The notes: generated by a model from the letters alone, not told the origin. A DNA stretch of 64,000 nt from Mesonia hippocampi (GCF_014197445.1 NZ_JACIFO010000003.1:124001-188000), one strand, 5' to 3'; positions 9,128 through 18,497 are shown, counted from the stretch's first letter. Program-made: numbers and translations.

Positions 9128-10047
9128 ATAAGTTGTAAGCTGTTTTTTTGTTTTAAACGTTTATTAATACCCGCTATACCTTGTAACCCACCGGTATGGA
9201 TTGCTAAAATACGAGTATTTTTCGGAAATACCCCTTTTGTGCATAAATCAAAAATGCCATACATCATTTTCCCTGTATAAATAGGGTCTAATTGTATTTT
9301 ATATTGATTTTTAAAATTATTGATAAAAACTACAAGTGCTTCGGGTACTTTTGCATAACCACCAAATATATAATTGGTGTTTAATTGCCAATTAGAGGTA
9401 TTTACATTTGCTGCTATCGCAGTGGCTAACGATGCTGCCTTTAGTGCTGAAAAACCTATAATACGTGTTTGCGCTGCCGATTGGATTATCCCCGAAATTG
9501 TACCGCCTGTACCTACTGCACAACACACCTGGGTAAAGTTTTCTATATCTTCTTTACTTAAAATCTCGGTGCAGCCTTGTATTGCGCGCTTATTACTACC
9601 TCCTTCGGGTACGATTAGAACTTCCCCAAAACGCTTTTTTAAATTTTCCTGAAAGATTGAAGTATGCTTTTCTCGATACGCCTGCCTGGTTACAAAATGT
9701 AAATCCATTCCGTTGTTGTGTGCAAACTGCAAGGTAGAGTTTTCGGCAAGTGTTTTGGATAAGTCATTAGCAAGCTCTTCTCCTCTTATTACTCCAATGG
9801 TTTTTATATTTGCTTGTTTTCCTGCTGCTGCAGTCGCTGCAATATGATTAGAAAAAGCACCGCCAAAAGTTAAGATTGTTTTTTTTACAGAAGCAGCATC
9901 TTGAACATTATATTTTAGTTTCCTATACTTGTTTCCCGAAATAAAAGGATGCAATAAATCTTCCCGCTTAAGCCATATTTCCACTCCATTTATAGTATCT
10001 ATATATTGGTTTGGAGTAAGTTCATTAATATCGGGAAAACAAGACAT
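9124..10047 (-). CDS. D-cysteine desulfhydrase / ACC deaminase family PLP enzyme
   Basis: 307 residues, fold-type II PLP protein. The PLP lysine is in SGNKYRKL (Lys40), followed by TFGGAFSNHIAATAAAG; the phosphate-binding glycines are in CCAVGTGGTISG, and the C-terminus has LAIHTGGLQG. Members either deaminate 1-aminocyclopropane-1-carboxylate or release H2S from D-cysteine; most bacterial proteins of this short type act on D-amino acids, which I think likelier here. It heads the operon with the glucosaminidase and hemL. A TATTTTTG -7-like box lies upstream at 10070-10077 on the minus strand. Confidence 0.85.
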   Translation of the reverse strand: MSCFPDINELTPNQYIDTINGVEIWLKREDLLHPFISGNKYRKLKYNVQDAASVKKTILTFGGAFSNHIAATAAAGKQANIKTIGVIRGEELANDLSKTLAENSTLQFAHNNGMDLHFVTRQAYREKHTSIFQENLKKRFGEVLIVPEGGSNKRAIQGCTEILSKEDIENFTQVCCAVGTGGTISGIIQSAAQTRIIGFSALKAASLATAIAANVNTSNWQLNTNYIFGGYAKVPEALVVFINNFKNQYKIQLDPIYTGKMMYGIFDLCTKGVFPKNTRILAIHTGGLQGIAGINKRLKQKNSLQLI

Positions 10048-10069
10048 GATTTACGTACTTTTGCACTTA

Positions 10070-10077
10070 CAAAAATA
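10070..10077 (-). promoter_or_regulatory. Candidate -7 box for the desulfhydrase-glucosaminidase-hemL operon
   Basis: Minus-strand TATTTTTG, matching TAnnTTTG, 23 bp before the ATG. No clear TTG at the -33 spacing, so the support is partial. Confidence 0.4.
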
Positions 10078-10217
10078 CATTATTTAAGTAGTCTTGTTTC
10101 TAAATTTTTTCTAAAAAGATGACTTCCTAAAGTCATTTTGTCAACAACTTTACAGAATACGTTTTCTTTGTAAAAAAATATGTAATTTTATAACAACGCT
10201 ACCTAACCCTATAAACA

Positions 10218-10559
10218 ATGCCTGTTAAAAAAGTAAGGAAAATAAAAATTCATAACCCGTTAAAACCAAGGATTAAAGACGAAACAAATCTGCGCGAATA
10301 TTTAGCACTAGAACGCACCAAACTAGCCAATGAGCGCACATTGCTTTCTTACACAAAAGCCTCTTTATACCTGCTGGTTGGCGGCATTGCTATTTTACAA
10401 CTTAAAGAGTACCCTAATTTGCAAGGTATTGGGTATATGGCCTTGGTATTTTCTGTACTATTTATTGTTATTGGGATTGCAAGGTATGTTATTTTAGAAA
10501 AAAAGCTAAAAAACTTACTCTTGCCAGACAAAAGTGATATTGAACCTAAAAAGAAATAA
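10218..10559 (+). CDS. DUF202 family membrane protein
   Basis: 113 residues. A basic N-terminus is followed by the family signature LALERTKLANERTLLSYTKASLYLLVGGIA and a second hydrophobic segment (GYMALVFSVLFIVIGIARYVIL), giving two transmembrane helices with charged ends. DUF202/YidH proteins are small inner-membrane proteins of unknown function. The stop is 2 bp before the next ATG, so it is co-transcribed with the DUF6122 gene and the following gene. Confidence 0.85.
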   Translation: MPVKKVRKIKIHNPLKPRIKDETNLREYLALERTKLANERTLLSYTKASLYLLVGGIAILQLKEYPNLQGIGYMALVFSVLFIVIGIARYVILEKKLKNLLLPDKSDIEPKKK

Positions 10560-10561
10560 AA

Positions 10562-10885
10562 ATGCTTCAAAACAGTATTCATTACGGAATGCATTTTTTA
10601 GTAATTATAGGTATTGCATACCTTTACGATAAAAAACATTGGAAAAAAGCGTATTTAATATTACTCGCCACCATGCTGGTAGATGCAGACCATTTGTTAG
10701 CTTCGCCTATTTTTGACCCTGAGCGTTGCAGTATTAATTTTCATGTATTGCATAGTTATTGGGCTTGGAGCATTTATACGCTAATTGCTATTTTTAGTAA
10801 AAATTACTGGATACGTTTAATTGCTATCGGGCTCAGTTTCCACATGCTTACCGATACCGTAGACTGCTGGTTACAAAACTTATAA
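10562..10885 (+). CDS. DUF6122 family membrane protein
   Basis: 107 residues with three to four hydrophobic stretches. Conserved His and Asp sit at the membrane edges (IHYGMHFLV, MLVDADHLLASPIFD, FHVLHSYWAW, SFHMLTDTVDCW), which resembles the layout of metal-dependent membrane hydrolases of the YdjM/LexA-binding type, although that is only a resemblance. I recognise the family as DUF6122, common in Flavobacteriia. Tightly packed between its neighbours (2 and 3 bp gaps), so it is part of one operon. Confidence 0.75.
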   Translation: MLQNSIHYGMHFLVIIGIAYLYDKKHWKKAYLILLATMLVDADHLLASPIFDPERCSINFHVLHSYWAWSIYTLIAIFSKNYWIRLIAIGLSFHMLTDTVDCWLQNL

Positions 10886-10888
10886 TTT

Positions 10889-11671
10889 ATGAAATACGTT
10901 TTATTTCTTTTACTTACTTTTTATATGCAAGCAAGTTTTGGGCAAGACAGTATTTATGTAAAACTTGTTGGTAAAGAAAAATTAATTGCAGACCGTTTTG
11001 TAGGTATCGATAATTTACAAAACAGCTATTACATCAAGAGTCAGACGCTTTATAAAAAAGGACAACAAGAAAACTACCAATTTAAAACACTTGGATTAGG
11101 AGAAATAACCAGCGTAGATGTTATTAATCCGCTAAAAATTCTTGTATTTTTTAAAGAAACCAACAGCATTATCCTGCTAGACAATAAGCTTAACGAGATT
11201 ACCCGAATTAATTTCAATCATATTACAAACTTTAAAACCATTTCATACGCTGCTACCGCAATCAATCCTAAATTATGGATTTATAACACCGATAATACAC
11301 AGCTCGAACTCATCGATTACAAAAACTTATCAAACACAATCGCTCCTTTACCTATCAAAGACGAAGTTATAGGCTTAACAGGAAACTATAATTATTGCTG
11401 GTTACTTAGCCCTAAAAAAATTATTAAGTATAACCGTTACGGAAAAATGCTAGCAACGACCCCTCATAACGGGTTTGAAAAAATACATAACAACAACAAT
11501 AAACTAATAGCTAAAAAAGAGGAAAAACTATATATTCAGGAAGTTGCAAATGCTCGTTTTATTCCGATTAATGGTTTAGAAAATACCTGTAAAGATTTTT
11601 ATTTCACCCATGAAAATCTTTATATTTACGATGGAAATTTTCTTTATACATATCAATTAACACCAAACTAA
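10889..11671 (+). CDS. Secreted beta-propeller-like hypothetical protein
   Basis: 260 residues. Signal peptide cleaved after SFGQ (about residue 19). The rest shows repeating strand blocks of about 40 residues, such as RFVGIDNLQNSYYIKSQTLY and GLTGNYNYCWLLSPKKIIKY, like a six-bladed propeller of the NHL/6-bladed type. No active-site motif is visible. The stop is 7 bp before the deoxynucleoside kinase start. Such exported propellers of unknown role are frequent in Flavobacteriaceae next to this kinase gene. Confidence 0.6.
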   Translation: MKYVLFLLLTFYMQASFGQDSIYVKLVGKEKLIADRFVGIDNLQNSYYIKSQTLYKKGQQENYQFKTLGLGEITSVDVINPLKILVFFKETNSIILLDNKLNEITRINFNHITNFKTISYAATAINPKLWIYNTDNTQLELIDYKNLSNTIAPLPIKDEVIGLTGNYNYCWLLSPKKIIKYNRYGKMLATTPHNGFEKIHNNNNKLIAKKEEKLYIQEVANARFIPINGLENTCKDFYFTHENLYIYDGNFLYTYQLTPN

Positions 11672-11678
11672 ATTTAGC

Positions 11679-12296
11679 ATGCATATAGCAGTTGCCGGAA
11701 ATATTGGCGCAGGAAAAACCACCCTTACCAAGCTTTTAGCAAAGCATTATAATTGGGAACCCCATTTTGAAGACGTTTTAGAAAACCCTTATTTAGAAGA
11801 TTTTTACGACCAGATGGAACGTTGGTCATTCAATCTTCAAATCTATTTTTTAAACAGTAGGTTTAGGCAAATTTTAGAAATTCGTGAAAGCGGCAAAACC
11901 ATTATTCAAGACCGTACTATTTATGAGGATGCATACATCTTTGCTCCTAACCTACACGCTATGGGATTAATGACAAATAGAGATTTTCAAAATTACAGTT
12001 CTTTATTTGACCTTATGGAAAGCGTTACCAAAAGCCCCGATTTATTAATCTACCTAAGAAGCAGCATTCCTAATTTAGTAGGGCAAATTCATAAACGAGG
12101 TCGTGAATACGAAAACTCTATCTCTATAGATTACCTAAGCAGGCTAAACGAACGCTACGAAGCATGGATACAAGAATACGACAAAGGAAACTTACTAATT
12201 ATAGATGTAGATAATGTAAACTTTGTAGACAATCCTGAAGATTTAGGAAATATTATTAATAAAATTGACGGAGAATTGCATGGATTATTCATGTAA
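11679..12296 (+). CDS. Deoxynucleoside kinase
   Basis: 205 residues, the typical length of the deoxyadenosine/deoxyguanosine kinase family. Walker A is GNIGAGKTTL (residues 8-17). The family ERW/DRT features are present: QMERWSFNLQIYFL (about 46-59) and IIQDRTIYEDAYIFA (about 79-93). A lid region RGREYENSI at about 150 binds phosphate. It phosphorylates salvaged deoxynucleosides with ATP in the cytosol, feeding dNTP pools. Last member of the 10218-12296 gene run. Confidence 0.9.
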   Translation: MHIAVAGNIGAGKTTLTKLLAKHYNWEPHFEDVLENPYLEDFYDQMERWSFNLQIYFLNSRFRQILEIRESGKTIIQDRTIYEDAYIFAPNLHAMGLMTNRDFQNYSSLFDLMESVTKSPDLLIYLRSSIPNLVGQIHKRGREYENSISIDYLSRLNERYEAWIQEYDKGNLLIIDVDNVNFVDNPEDLGNIINKIDGELHGLFM

Positions 12297-12348
12297 GTTA
12301 TTAAATTTATATAAATAAAATTTTTAATTATATAAAAGCATAAATAAT

Positions 12349-13017
12349 ATGGAATCTACCAAACTAAAACGCCCAAAACACAAAGGATCTCCGAAATTAT
12401 TTAAAAATCCCTTTTTAGAAAAACTTACACACACGCATATTTCTGCACCACTACTAATTTTTGGGATAATTTCTGCCGCACTTATCTACTACGGAATCAT
12501 CGAAAAAGGTTTTGAAACCCCTATGATGATTTTACTTTTTGCTGCGGGGTTATTTTTCTTCACTTTTGTAGAATACATTATGCACAGGTATTTATACCAT
12601 ATTCCTGCTACCTCGCCTACCAAAAAGAAAGTTTCTTACACCATGCACGGCGTGCACCACGATTACCCTAAAGATAAATCTCGCCTAGCCATGCCTCCTG
12701 TATTAAGTCTAATTATTGCTAGTATTTTATTTATAATTTACCGAGCTGTTTTAGGAGACTATGTTTTTGGCTTTCTAGCAGGTTTTTTAATTGGCTACGC
12801 AGGATATTTGGGCATACATTACTCGGTACATGCATTTAAAGTGCCTAAAAATTTCCTAAAAATTTTATGGCACCACCACAGCATTCATCATTACAGAGAA
12901 CCCGATAAAGCCTTTGGGGTTTCCTCTCCACTATGGGATCATATTTTTGGAACTATGCCTAGAAAAAGCCCTAAAGCAGAGCGTGCAGCAGCAGGAACCA
13001 GTATAGACCCTAGCTAA
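12349..13017 (+). CDS. Fatty acid hydroxylase / sterol desaturase superfamily protein
   Basis: 222 residues with four hydrophobic segments. The di-iron histidine clusters are clear: HRYLYH (about 79-84), HGVHH (about 100-104), HYSVH (about 156-160) and HHHSIHH (about 175-181). This is the layout of fatty acid 2-hydroxylases. In Bacteroidota such enzymes can hydroxylate acyl chains of sphingolipid-like or ornithine lipids; that substrate is an inference. Basic N-terminus is cytosolic. Single gene, 52 bp after the kinase. Confidence 0.85.
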   Translation: MESTKLKRPKHKGSPKLFKNPFLEKLTHTHISAPLLIFGIISAALIYYGIIEKGFETPMMILLFAAGLFFFTFVEYIMHRYLYHIPATSPTKKKVSYTMHGVHHDYPKDKSRLAMPPVLSLIIASILFIIYRAVLGDYVFGFLAGFLIGYAGYLGIHYSVHAFKVPKNFLKILWHHHSIHHYREPDKAFGVSSPLWDHIFGTMPRKSPKAERAAAGTSIDPS

Positions 13018-13092
13018 AATAAGGTTTAAAAACACGTTATTTTCTAACTTATAGACAGACTTCTATAAAAAACCTACTTAACCTTAATCAAA

Positions 13093-13299
13093 ATGAAAAA
13101 AAATATTTTTAAAATCTTATTTCTGTCATTAATTCTCACAAATCTCGGGTTTATAATGGATGCCGACCCAAAAGAACCGAGTATGCTAATGAGGTTTGTT
13201 GAGTTTTTCGCAATGACTGGGACTATATTCTTGTTGATTTCTTTAGTTTATTTTTTAGCTACATTTACTTATAAAAAAATACTAAAGAAAACAGTTTAG
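13093..13299 (+). CDS. Small two-helix membrane protein
   Basis: 68 residues. It begins with a hydrophobic helix (FKILFLSLILTNLGFIM), then a polar DADPKEPSM turn, and has a second long hydrophobic helix (FFAMTGTIFLLISLVYFLATF), ending in KKILKKTV. No family recognised. Composition and a terminator directly downstream (13374-13411) support a real gene. Confidence 0.5.
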   Translation: MKKNIFKILFLSLILTNLGFIMDADPKEPSMLMRFVEFFAMTGTIFLLISLVYFLATFTYKKILKKTV

Positions 13300-13373
13300 C
13301 TTTTATTTTCTAACTTATATCAAAAGGCAAGCTCTATATCCAAACAATTTAAAATAAGGAAAACCTACCATAC

Positions 13374-13411
13374 AAAAAAACGTCTAAAAAGTATTTTTTA
13401 GACGTTTTTTT
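13374..13411. terminator. Bidirectional terminator before ppa
   Basis: Stem AAAAAAACGTCTAAAAA / TTTTTTAGACGTTTTTTT with a GTA loop, between the convergent stops at 13299 and 13442. Confidence 0.9.
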
Positions 13412-13441
13412 GATTTTTTCTTTAAAAAAGAATAGTAGTGT

Positions 13442-13948
13442 TTAAATACTAAATTTCCCTTCTGGTAAATTGCTTTCTTGGTAACGTTTTGTACACTCTT
13501 CCACTAATTTTTTAGCTTCTTGTACATCGCCCCAACCTCTTAACTCTACTTTTTTATGCTCTAAATCTTTATATACTTTAAAGAAATGTTCTATCTCCTT
13601 AACACGGTGCTGATTTAAATCGCTTAAATCCTCATAAGTATTCCAGATTGGGTCGCTTACGGGCACACATATTATTTTTTCGTCTGGTCCTTTTTCATCA
13701 GACATATGAAAAACCCCAATAGGTTTTACCTCCGCAACGCATCCTGGCACGGTTGGCTCTGTAAACATTACTAAAACATCTAACGGGTCGTTATCTAAAG
13801 CTAAAGTTTCTGGTATAAATCCGTAATCTGCAGGATACATCATAGAAGAGTATAGCATTCTATCAAAACGGATTTTCTTTATATCGAAATCAAATTCATA
13901 CTTATTTCTGCTTCCTCTTGGAATTTCAATTAATACATCAAATGTCAT
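13442..13948 (-). CDS. ppa: Inorganic pyrophosphatase
   Basis: 168 residues, family I soluble pyrophosphatase, which hydrolyses PPi and drives biosynthesis forward. Key residues are visible: EIPRGSRNKYEFD at the N-terminus, the metal-binding signature DNDPLDVLV (about residues 52-60) and DEKIICVP plus the following Asp. C-terminus ends VEECTKRYQ. A minus-strand TACCTTTG box at 13994-14001 may be its -7 element. The neighbouring DUF5686 gene lies upstream on the same strand, 84 bp away. Confidence 0.96.
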   Translation of the reverse strand: MTFDVLIEIPRGSRNKYEFDFDIKKIRFDRMLYSSMMYPADYGFIPETLALDNDPLDVLVMFTEPTVPGCVAEVKPIGVFHMSDEKGPDEKIICVPVSDPIWNTYEDLSDLNQHRVKEIEHFFKVYKDLEHKKVELRGWGDVQEAKKLVEECTKRYQESNLPEGKFSI

Positions 13949-13993
13949 TTCTTTCTATATTAAAAATTATTTTTATTCTTTAATTTAGGTTTG

Positions 13994-14001
13994 CAAAGGT
14001 A
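13994..14001 (-). promoter_or_regulatory. Candidate -7 box for ppa
   Basis: Minus-strand TACCTTTG, an exact TAnnTTTG match, 46 bp before the ppa ATG. No clear -33 TTG. Confidence 0.4.
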
Positions 14002-14032
14002 CGTAAAATGTAAATACTTGTGCTTATTATTT

Positions 14033-16531
14033 TTAGAAATAAAAACCAAAGGCTCCAGTTACTCCAAAAGATCGCGCACCAGGGTTTTCTAAATAGTTTC
14101 CACGGAAGTGAAAATCTAATCTAAAAACTTTAAAAATATTTCCTACACCTACACTCCATGCCCAATATGGTTTAGAAGATGGCGCAAATAAATCGGGATG
14201 AGAAGTAGAGGCATTAAGCGCTTGATTTTTATCCGAAATTTCTCCAATAACACTCCTAAAGCCTACAATTTCCCGCAGGTTTAACTTTCTAATAAGCGGA
14301 ATACGTGAAAAAAGCCTTCCGTTAAAGTTATGCTCAAAATGCACACTTAAATACGTGTCGGTTACAAACTCATAATAATCAACCAAAGGGTAGCTCCCGT
14401 AAATAGAAAACAGCGTTTGGTTTCCTGGCACTACGTTTAACAGCCCTAAGGGGACTTCACCAAAGGTTTTCCCTGCTTCGACGGTTGATGTAAATTTACC
14501 AAAACCTCCTATTTGCCATGGCTGACGGTAAAAGAATTGGATGGTTTTATAATCAAATCCACTTCCTATCACGTCTTTAAGCCCTAAAGAATAGTTTAAA
14601 AACAACTCCGGATAATCGCCTAAATTTATAACATTACGCTCCACTCCATACCCGCTTGTTATTTTTCCTGGCGTATAACGTATTGTGGTAGATATTTCGG
14701 TTTGATGTATCTCATCTGAAGTGGTTGTGTGGGTATTATCTGTATAATGGGTTAAGCTAAAATCTGGCGATGCTGCCGATAACTCTCGATAAGAACCTCC
14801 TACCCTAATGTTTAAATTTTTAGCGGGTTCTATCTCTACGGCAAAAGTAGATAAGTTTATTTCTGACAGGGTGTTATTGGCGCTTACCGTGATTAATGAA
14901 GAAGAGGCTAAACTTCTGCCCAAAACATCGTTGGTATTGGTAAGGCTTGATCCTAATTGTTCAACATCTCGCCTGTTTCCGCCTGAGATTATCAGTCGTT
15001 TTCTTCTATCCAGCAACCATTTCCCCGAAATTCCGTACTTAAATTTGTTATCTTTAAAACCATAAGCGGTATAACCTTCTATACGCCAAGGATCGTTACG
15101 TCCAAAATAGGTTCTACCTCCTAAACGAATTCGCATTCCTTCTACTTCGTTAAATCCGAATGCAGAGAATACGGGCCCAAAATCAAAGTTGTCTAATTCT
15201 ACATAACCTGAAGCCAATATTGTCCCTATATCATAAATGCGTTTAAATGCTTTTACGGTTTTTAAGGTATCTAATAAGGTATATACTTTCCTCTCGTCTT
15301 TGTTTAATTTCTCTATTCGGTTATATTCCCAAAAAGCTTCGTCGCGGTTATAAACTTCGTAATTATAGGGGTCTACGGTTTCTTTGTAGAAGTTGTTTGG
15401 TTTTTTTATATCAAATTTATAATTATCGTATAGTGTGGTGCGCTTTCCGTACATTCCTCTTGATTTTTCTTTTTTATTGAATGAAAAATCTGACATAAAG
15501 TGGTCGCGTGTAATTAGGAAAATAGAATCGTTTAGCACATCGTATTCCTGTTCTATATAAATTTCCTTTACCCAGTTAATGTTGGCACTTTTGGAAACTT
15601 GCATGTTTATTTTCTTGATTGCCCAGGTGGTATCGTTTACCCAAAAGTCGCCTTTAAAAGTAAGCTCGTTTCTTCGTCTTGGATAATACACAATTTTATA
15701 ACACCATTTATTATCTATAAAAGCGGTATCTGCCAGCACGTAGTTGTACACGTTGATTCCTGTACGAGATAATGGACTTACAAAGCTTTTATCGAAAAAT
15801 TTTAAATAGTTATCATAGATATTATAATCTGCATAAAGGTCTTTTACAAAATCTATCAAGGTTTGATTATCGCTATATCCTGAGTTTTTGTTTCCTTTAA
15901 GAATTTCTTTATTTTTCCCTATAACATTGTTTCCATAAACCTGATAAACTGCCTCGTTTAAATAAATAGGCAAGTAGGTTTTCCCGGTTACTCGGTTGGT
16001 ATCGGCCTCTTCAAAAATAAACTCCATGCCTTTAAATATCTTTTTATTCGCAAAGGCACTATCTATGGTGTTAAGGTCAAATTCTTGCTTTTCGTATTTT
16101 CGGTATTGGTATTGTTTAAATTTTTTAACCCCATTAGAACGTTTGTTCTCCCATATTTTACGAAGAATATCTATAGCTGGATTGTTTTTCTTGGAAGTTT
16201 TCCCTTGGTAAATAACTACTTCTTGTAATGCACTTGTTTCTTCTTCCAATACAATTTCCATCTCATAAGTTACATTTTTTACTAGGGTTACTTTTCTTGA
16301 TTTAAATCCCATAAAAGACACCTCCAAGCTTTTGTAGTTATTATCAGATTGTAAGTAAAACTTACCGTTCTCGTTGGTAATTGTTCCTACAGAAGAACTT
16401 GAGAAAATAACGTTAGCAAATGGCACAGGATTATTTTGCTCATCTACCACCACGCCATCTACTTTAGTTTGAGCAGTAATTACTCCGCCTATTAAGATAA
16501 AAAGAAATGTTATTAATTGGAATTTAATCAT
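14033..16531 (-). CDS. DUF5686 outer-membrane protein with carboxypeptidase-regulatory-like domain
   Basis: 832 residues. Signal peptide cleaved after VITAQ (about residue 21). Residues about 24-108 are a CarboxypepD_reg-like beta-sandwich (VVVDEQNNPVPFANVIF, GTITNENGKFYL), as in TonB-dependent receptors. The remainder is the DUF5686 region with many aromatic strands, and the C-terminus ends in Phe after a run of amphipathic strands (GVTGAFGFYF), suggesting a C-terminal beta-barrel. No TonB plug is visible. Very common in Flavobacteriia; role in the outer membrane is unknown. It is separated from pdhB upstream by a strong hairpin. Confidence 0.88.
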   Translation of the reverse strand: MIKFQLITFLFILIGGVITAQTKVDGVVVDEQNNPVPFANVIFSSSSVGTITNENGKFYLQSDNNYKSLEVSFMGFKSRKVTLVKNVTYEMEIVLEEETSALQEVVIYQGKTSKKNNPAIDILRKIWENKRSNGVKKFKQYQYRKYEKQEFDLNTIDSAFANKKIFKGMEFIFEEADTNRVTGKTYLPIYLNEAVYQVYGNNVIGKNKEILKGNKNSGYSDNQTLIDFVKDLYADYNIYDNYLKFFDKSFVSPLSRTGINVYNYVLADTAFIDNKWCYKIVYYPRRRNELTFKGDFWVNDTTWAIKKINMQVSKSANINWVKEIYIEQEYDVLNDSIFLITRDHFMSDFSFNKKEKSRGMYGKRTTLYDNYKFDIKKPNNFYKETVDPYNYEVYNRDEAFWEYNRIEKLNKDERKVYTLLDTLKTVKAFKRIYDIGTILASGYVELDNFDFGPVFSAFGFNEVEGMRIRLGGRTYFGRNDPWRIEGYTAYGFKDNKFKYGISGKWLLDRRKRLIISGGNRRDVEQLGSSLTNTNDVLGRSLASSSLITVSANNTLSEINLSTFAVEIEPAKNLNIRVGGSYRELSAASPDFSLTHYTDNTHTTTSDEIHQTEISTTIRYTPGKITSGYGVERNVINLGDYPELFLNYSLGLKDVIGSGFDYKTIQFFYRQPWQIGGFGKFTSTVEAGKTFGEVPLGLLNVVPGNQTLFSIYGSYPLVDYYEFVTDTYLSVHFEHNFNGRLFSRIPLIRKLNLREIVGFRSVIGEISDKNQALNASTSHPDLFAPSSKPYWAWSVGVGNIFKVFRLDFHFRGNYLENPGARSFGVTGAFGFYF

Positions 16532-16542
16532 TGGTTAAAAAT

Positions 16543-16588
16543 AAAAAACTTCATCTTATATAAAAATTTATACAAGATGAAGTTTTTT
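16543..16588 (-). terminator. Terminator of pdhB
   Basis: 15-bp perfect stem AAAAAACTTCATCTT / AAGATGAAGTTTTTT with a 16-base loop. On the minus strand it is followed by TTTTTTATTTTT, 18 bp after the pdhB stop and just before the DUF5686 ATG. Confidence 0.85.
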
Positions 16589-16605
16589 GAAAAAAATTAT
16601 CACTA

Positions 16606-17583
16606 TTACTTGTACAGTACTTTTTTTACAGCTTTAACAACGTCTTCGCTGTTTGGTAAAAATTCTTTAAGAAGTACAGGTGAATAAGGTGCAGGTGTAT
16701 CTGCTGTGTTTATTTTTTGGATAGGTGCATCTAAATAATCAAAAGCTTGCTCTTGTACTTGGTAAGTTATTTCGGTAGAAACGTTTCCAAAAGGCCAAGC
16801 TTCTTCTAAAATCACTAATCTATTTGTTTTCTTTACCGATTTTATCACCGTATCATAGTCTAATGGTCTAACCGTTCTAAGGTCTATCACTTCGCAAGAT
16901 ATTCCTTCCTCTGCCAAAGTTTCGGCTGCTTTATAAGCTTCTTTTATAATCTTCCCGAAAGATACGATGGTAACATCATCTCCCTCTCTTTTTATATCAG
17001 CTACACCTATTGGGATTGTGTATTCCTCTTCTGGCACCTCAGCTTTATCGCCATACATCTGCTCACTTTCCATAAAAATAACAGGATCATCATCTCTAAT
17101 TGCCGATTTCAATAAACCTTTTGCATCATAAGGATTAGAAGGCACAATTACTTTTAAACCAGGGCAATTTGCATACCAACTTTCAAAAGCCTGTGAGTGT
17201 GTTGCAGCTAACTGTCCTGCAGAGGCGGTTGGGCCTCTAAAAACAATCGGACAATTAAATTGCCCGCCAGACATTTGTCTAATCTTAGCGGCATTATTAA
17301 TAATTTGGTCTATTCCTACCAAAGAAAAGTTAAACGTCATAAACTCGATAATTGGTCTAGTTCCCGTCATGGTAGAACCTACTCCAATCCCTGCAAAACC
17401 AGCTTCGGCAATAGGCGTATCTATTACACGTTCAGGCCCAAACTCATCCAACATCCCTTTAGACGCTTTATAGGCTCCATTATATTCGGCTACTTCCTCT
17501 CCCATTAAATACACAGCTTCATCTCTGCGCATTTCTTCACTCATAGCCTCACAAACGGCCTCTCTAAATTGAATTGTTCTCAT
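16606..17583 (-). CDS. pdhB: Pyruvate dehydrogenase E1 component, beta subunit
   Basis: 325 residues, full length for E1-beta. Pairs with an alpha subunit (not in this window) to form the thiamine-diphosphate E1 that decarboxylates pyruvate. Motifs: MGEEVAEYNGAYKASKG (residues 27-43), TPIAEAGFAGIGVG (about 57-70) with the catalytic Glu, and the transketolase C-terminal block (SFGKIIKEAYKAAE, VIDLRTVRPLD). Similarity to 2-oxoisovalerate dehydrogenase beta cannot be excluded, but this version is the common flavobacterial PDH form. A minus-strand TAAGTTTG box lies at 17613-17620. Confidence 0.9.
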   Translation of the reverse strand: MRTIQFREAVCEAMSEEMRRDEAVYLMGEEVAEYNGAYKASKGMLDEFGPERVIDTPIAEAGFAGIGVGSTMTGTRPIIEFMTFNFSLVGIDQIINNAAKIRQMSGGQFNCPIVFRGPTASAGQLAATHSQAFESWYANCPGLKVIVPSNPYDAKGLLKSAIRDDDPVIFMESEQMYGDKAEVPEEEYTIPIGVADIKREGDDVTIVSFGKIIKEAYKAAETLAEEGISCEVIDLRTVRPLDYDTVIKSVKKTNRLVILEEAWPFGNVSTEITYQVQEQAFDYLDAPIQKINTADTPAPYSPVLLKEFLPNSEDVVKAVKKVLYK

Positions 17584-17612
17584 TATCTATTCACTCTAAA
17601 TTTTACAAGTTA

Positions 17613-17620
17613 CAAACTTA
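17613..17620 (-). promoter_or_regulatory. Candidate -7 box for pdhB
   Basis: Minus-strand TAAGTTTG matches TAnnTTTG, 29 bp before the pdhB ATG; -33 element not evident. Confidence 0.4.
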
Positions 17621-17689
17621 GTAATTCCTATTGCTAAAAACTATCTATTTCTTACAAAAAATATTATGCAAGCATAGTAATTTTTTTCT

Positions 17690-17697
17690 TAATTTTG
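17690..17697 (+). promoter_or_regulatory. Candidate -7 box for etfBA
   Basis: TAATTTTG fits TAnnTTTG, 53 bp before the etfB ATG at 17751; -33 element not evident. Confidence 0.35.
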
Positions 17698-17750
17698 TGT
17701 ATATTCGCATCAATTATTTTAGAAAAATAACTCACTATAAACTAAAAAAT

Positions 17751-18497
17751 ATGAAAATATTAGTCTGTATAAGTCATGTTCCTGATACTACATCTAAGAT
17801 TAACTTTACGGAAAATGACACAAAATTTGACACCAACGCCGTACAATTTGTAATTAATCCTTACGATGAATTTGGACTAACACGCGCTATGTGGTTTAAA
17901 GAAAAACAAGGTGCTAGTGTAGATGTTATTAATGTGGGTGGTGCCGAAACCGAACCTACACTAAGAAAAGCCCTAGCTATAGGTGCTGATAACGCTATAC
18001 GTATAAATACTGAAGCTAAAGACGGATTCCAAGTAGCTAAAGAGTTAGCGAAAGTAGCTAAAGAAGGTAATTACGATTTAGTAATCGCAGGAAGAGAATC
18101 TATAGATTATAATGGAGGAATGGTTCCTGGGATGTTAGCACAACTTATAGGTGCCAATTTTGTAAATGCTTGTACAGGTTTAGAAATAGAAGACAATAAA
18201 GCAACCATCATTAGAGAAATAGACGGAGGTAAAGAAACTTTATCTAGCTCGCTTCCATTAGTTATAGGAGGACAAAAAGGACTTGTTGAAGAAAGCGATC
18301 TTCGCATCCCTAACATGAGAGGAATTATGATGGCTCGTAAAAAACCTTTAAACGTTGTAGAGCCTATAAATGCCACCCCTCAAACCGAAGCTGCTAAATT
18401 TGAAAAACCTGCTCCAAAAGGAGAAGTAAAACTAATCGATCCTGAAAACTTAGATGAATTAATCAACTTACTTCACAACGAAGCTAAAGTAATCTAA
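17751..18497 (+). CDS. etfB: Electron transfer flavoprotein, beta subunit
   Basis: 248 residues from the ATG at 17751, where MKILVCISHVPDT gives the normal N-terminus; an in-frame start 120 bp upstream would add a tail absent from the family. EtfB binds AMP and, with EtfA, carries electrons from acyl-CoA and other dehydrogenases to the quinone pool. Visible motifs are NPYDEFGLTRA (about residues 41-51), VIAGRESIDYNGGMVPGMLA (about 113-132), and the family signature region VEESDLRIPNMRGIMMARKK. Followed after 42 bp by etfA in the same operon. Confidence 0.95.
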   Translation: MKILVCISHVPDTTSKINFTENDTKFDTNAVQFVINPYDEFGLTRAMWFKEKQGASVDVINVGGAETEPTLRKALAIGADNAIRINTEAKDGFQVAKELAKVAKEGNYDLVIAGRESIDYNGGMVPGMLAQLIGANFVNACTGLEIEDNKATIIREIDGGKETLSSSLPLVIGGQKGLVEESDLRIPNMRGIMMARKKPLNVVEPINATPQTEAAKFEKPAPKGEVKLIDPENLDELINLLHNEAKVI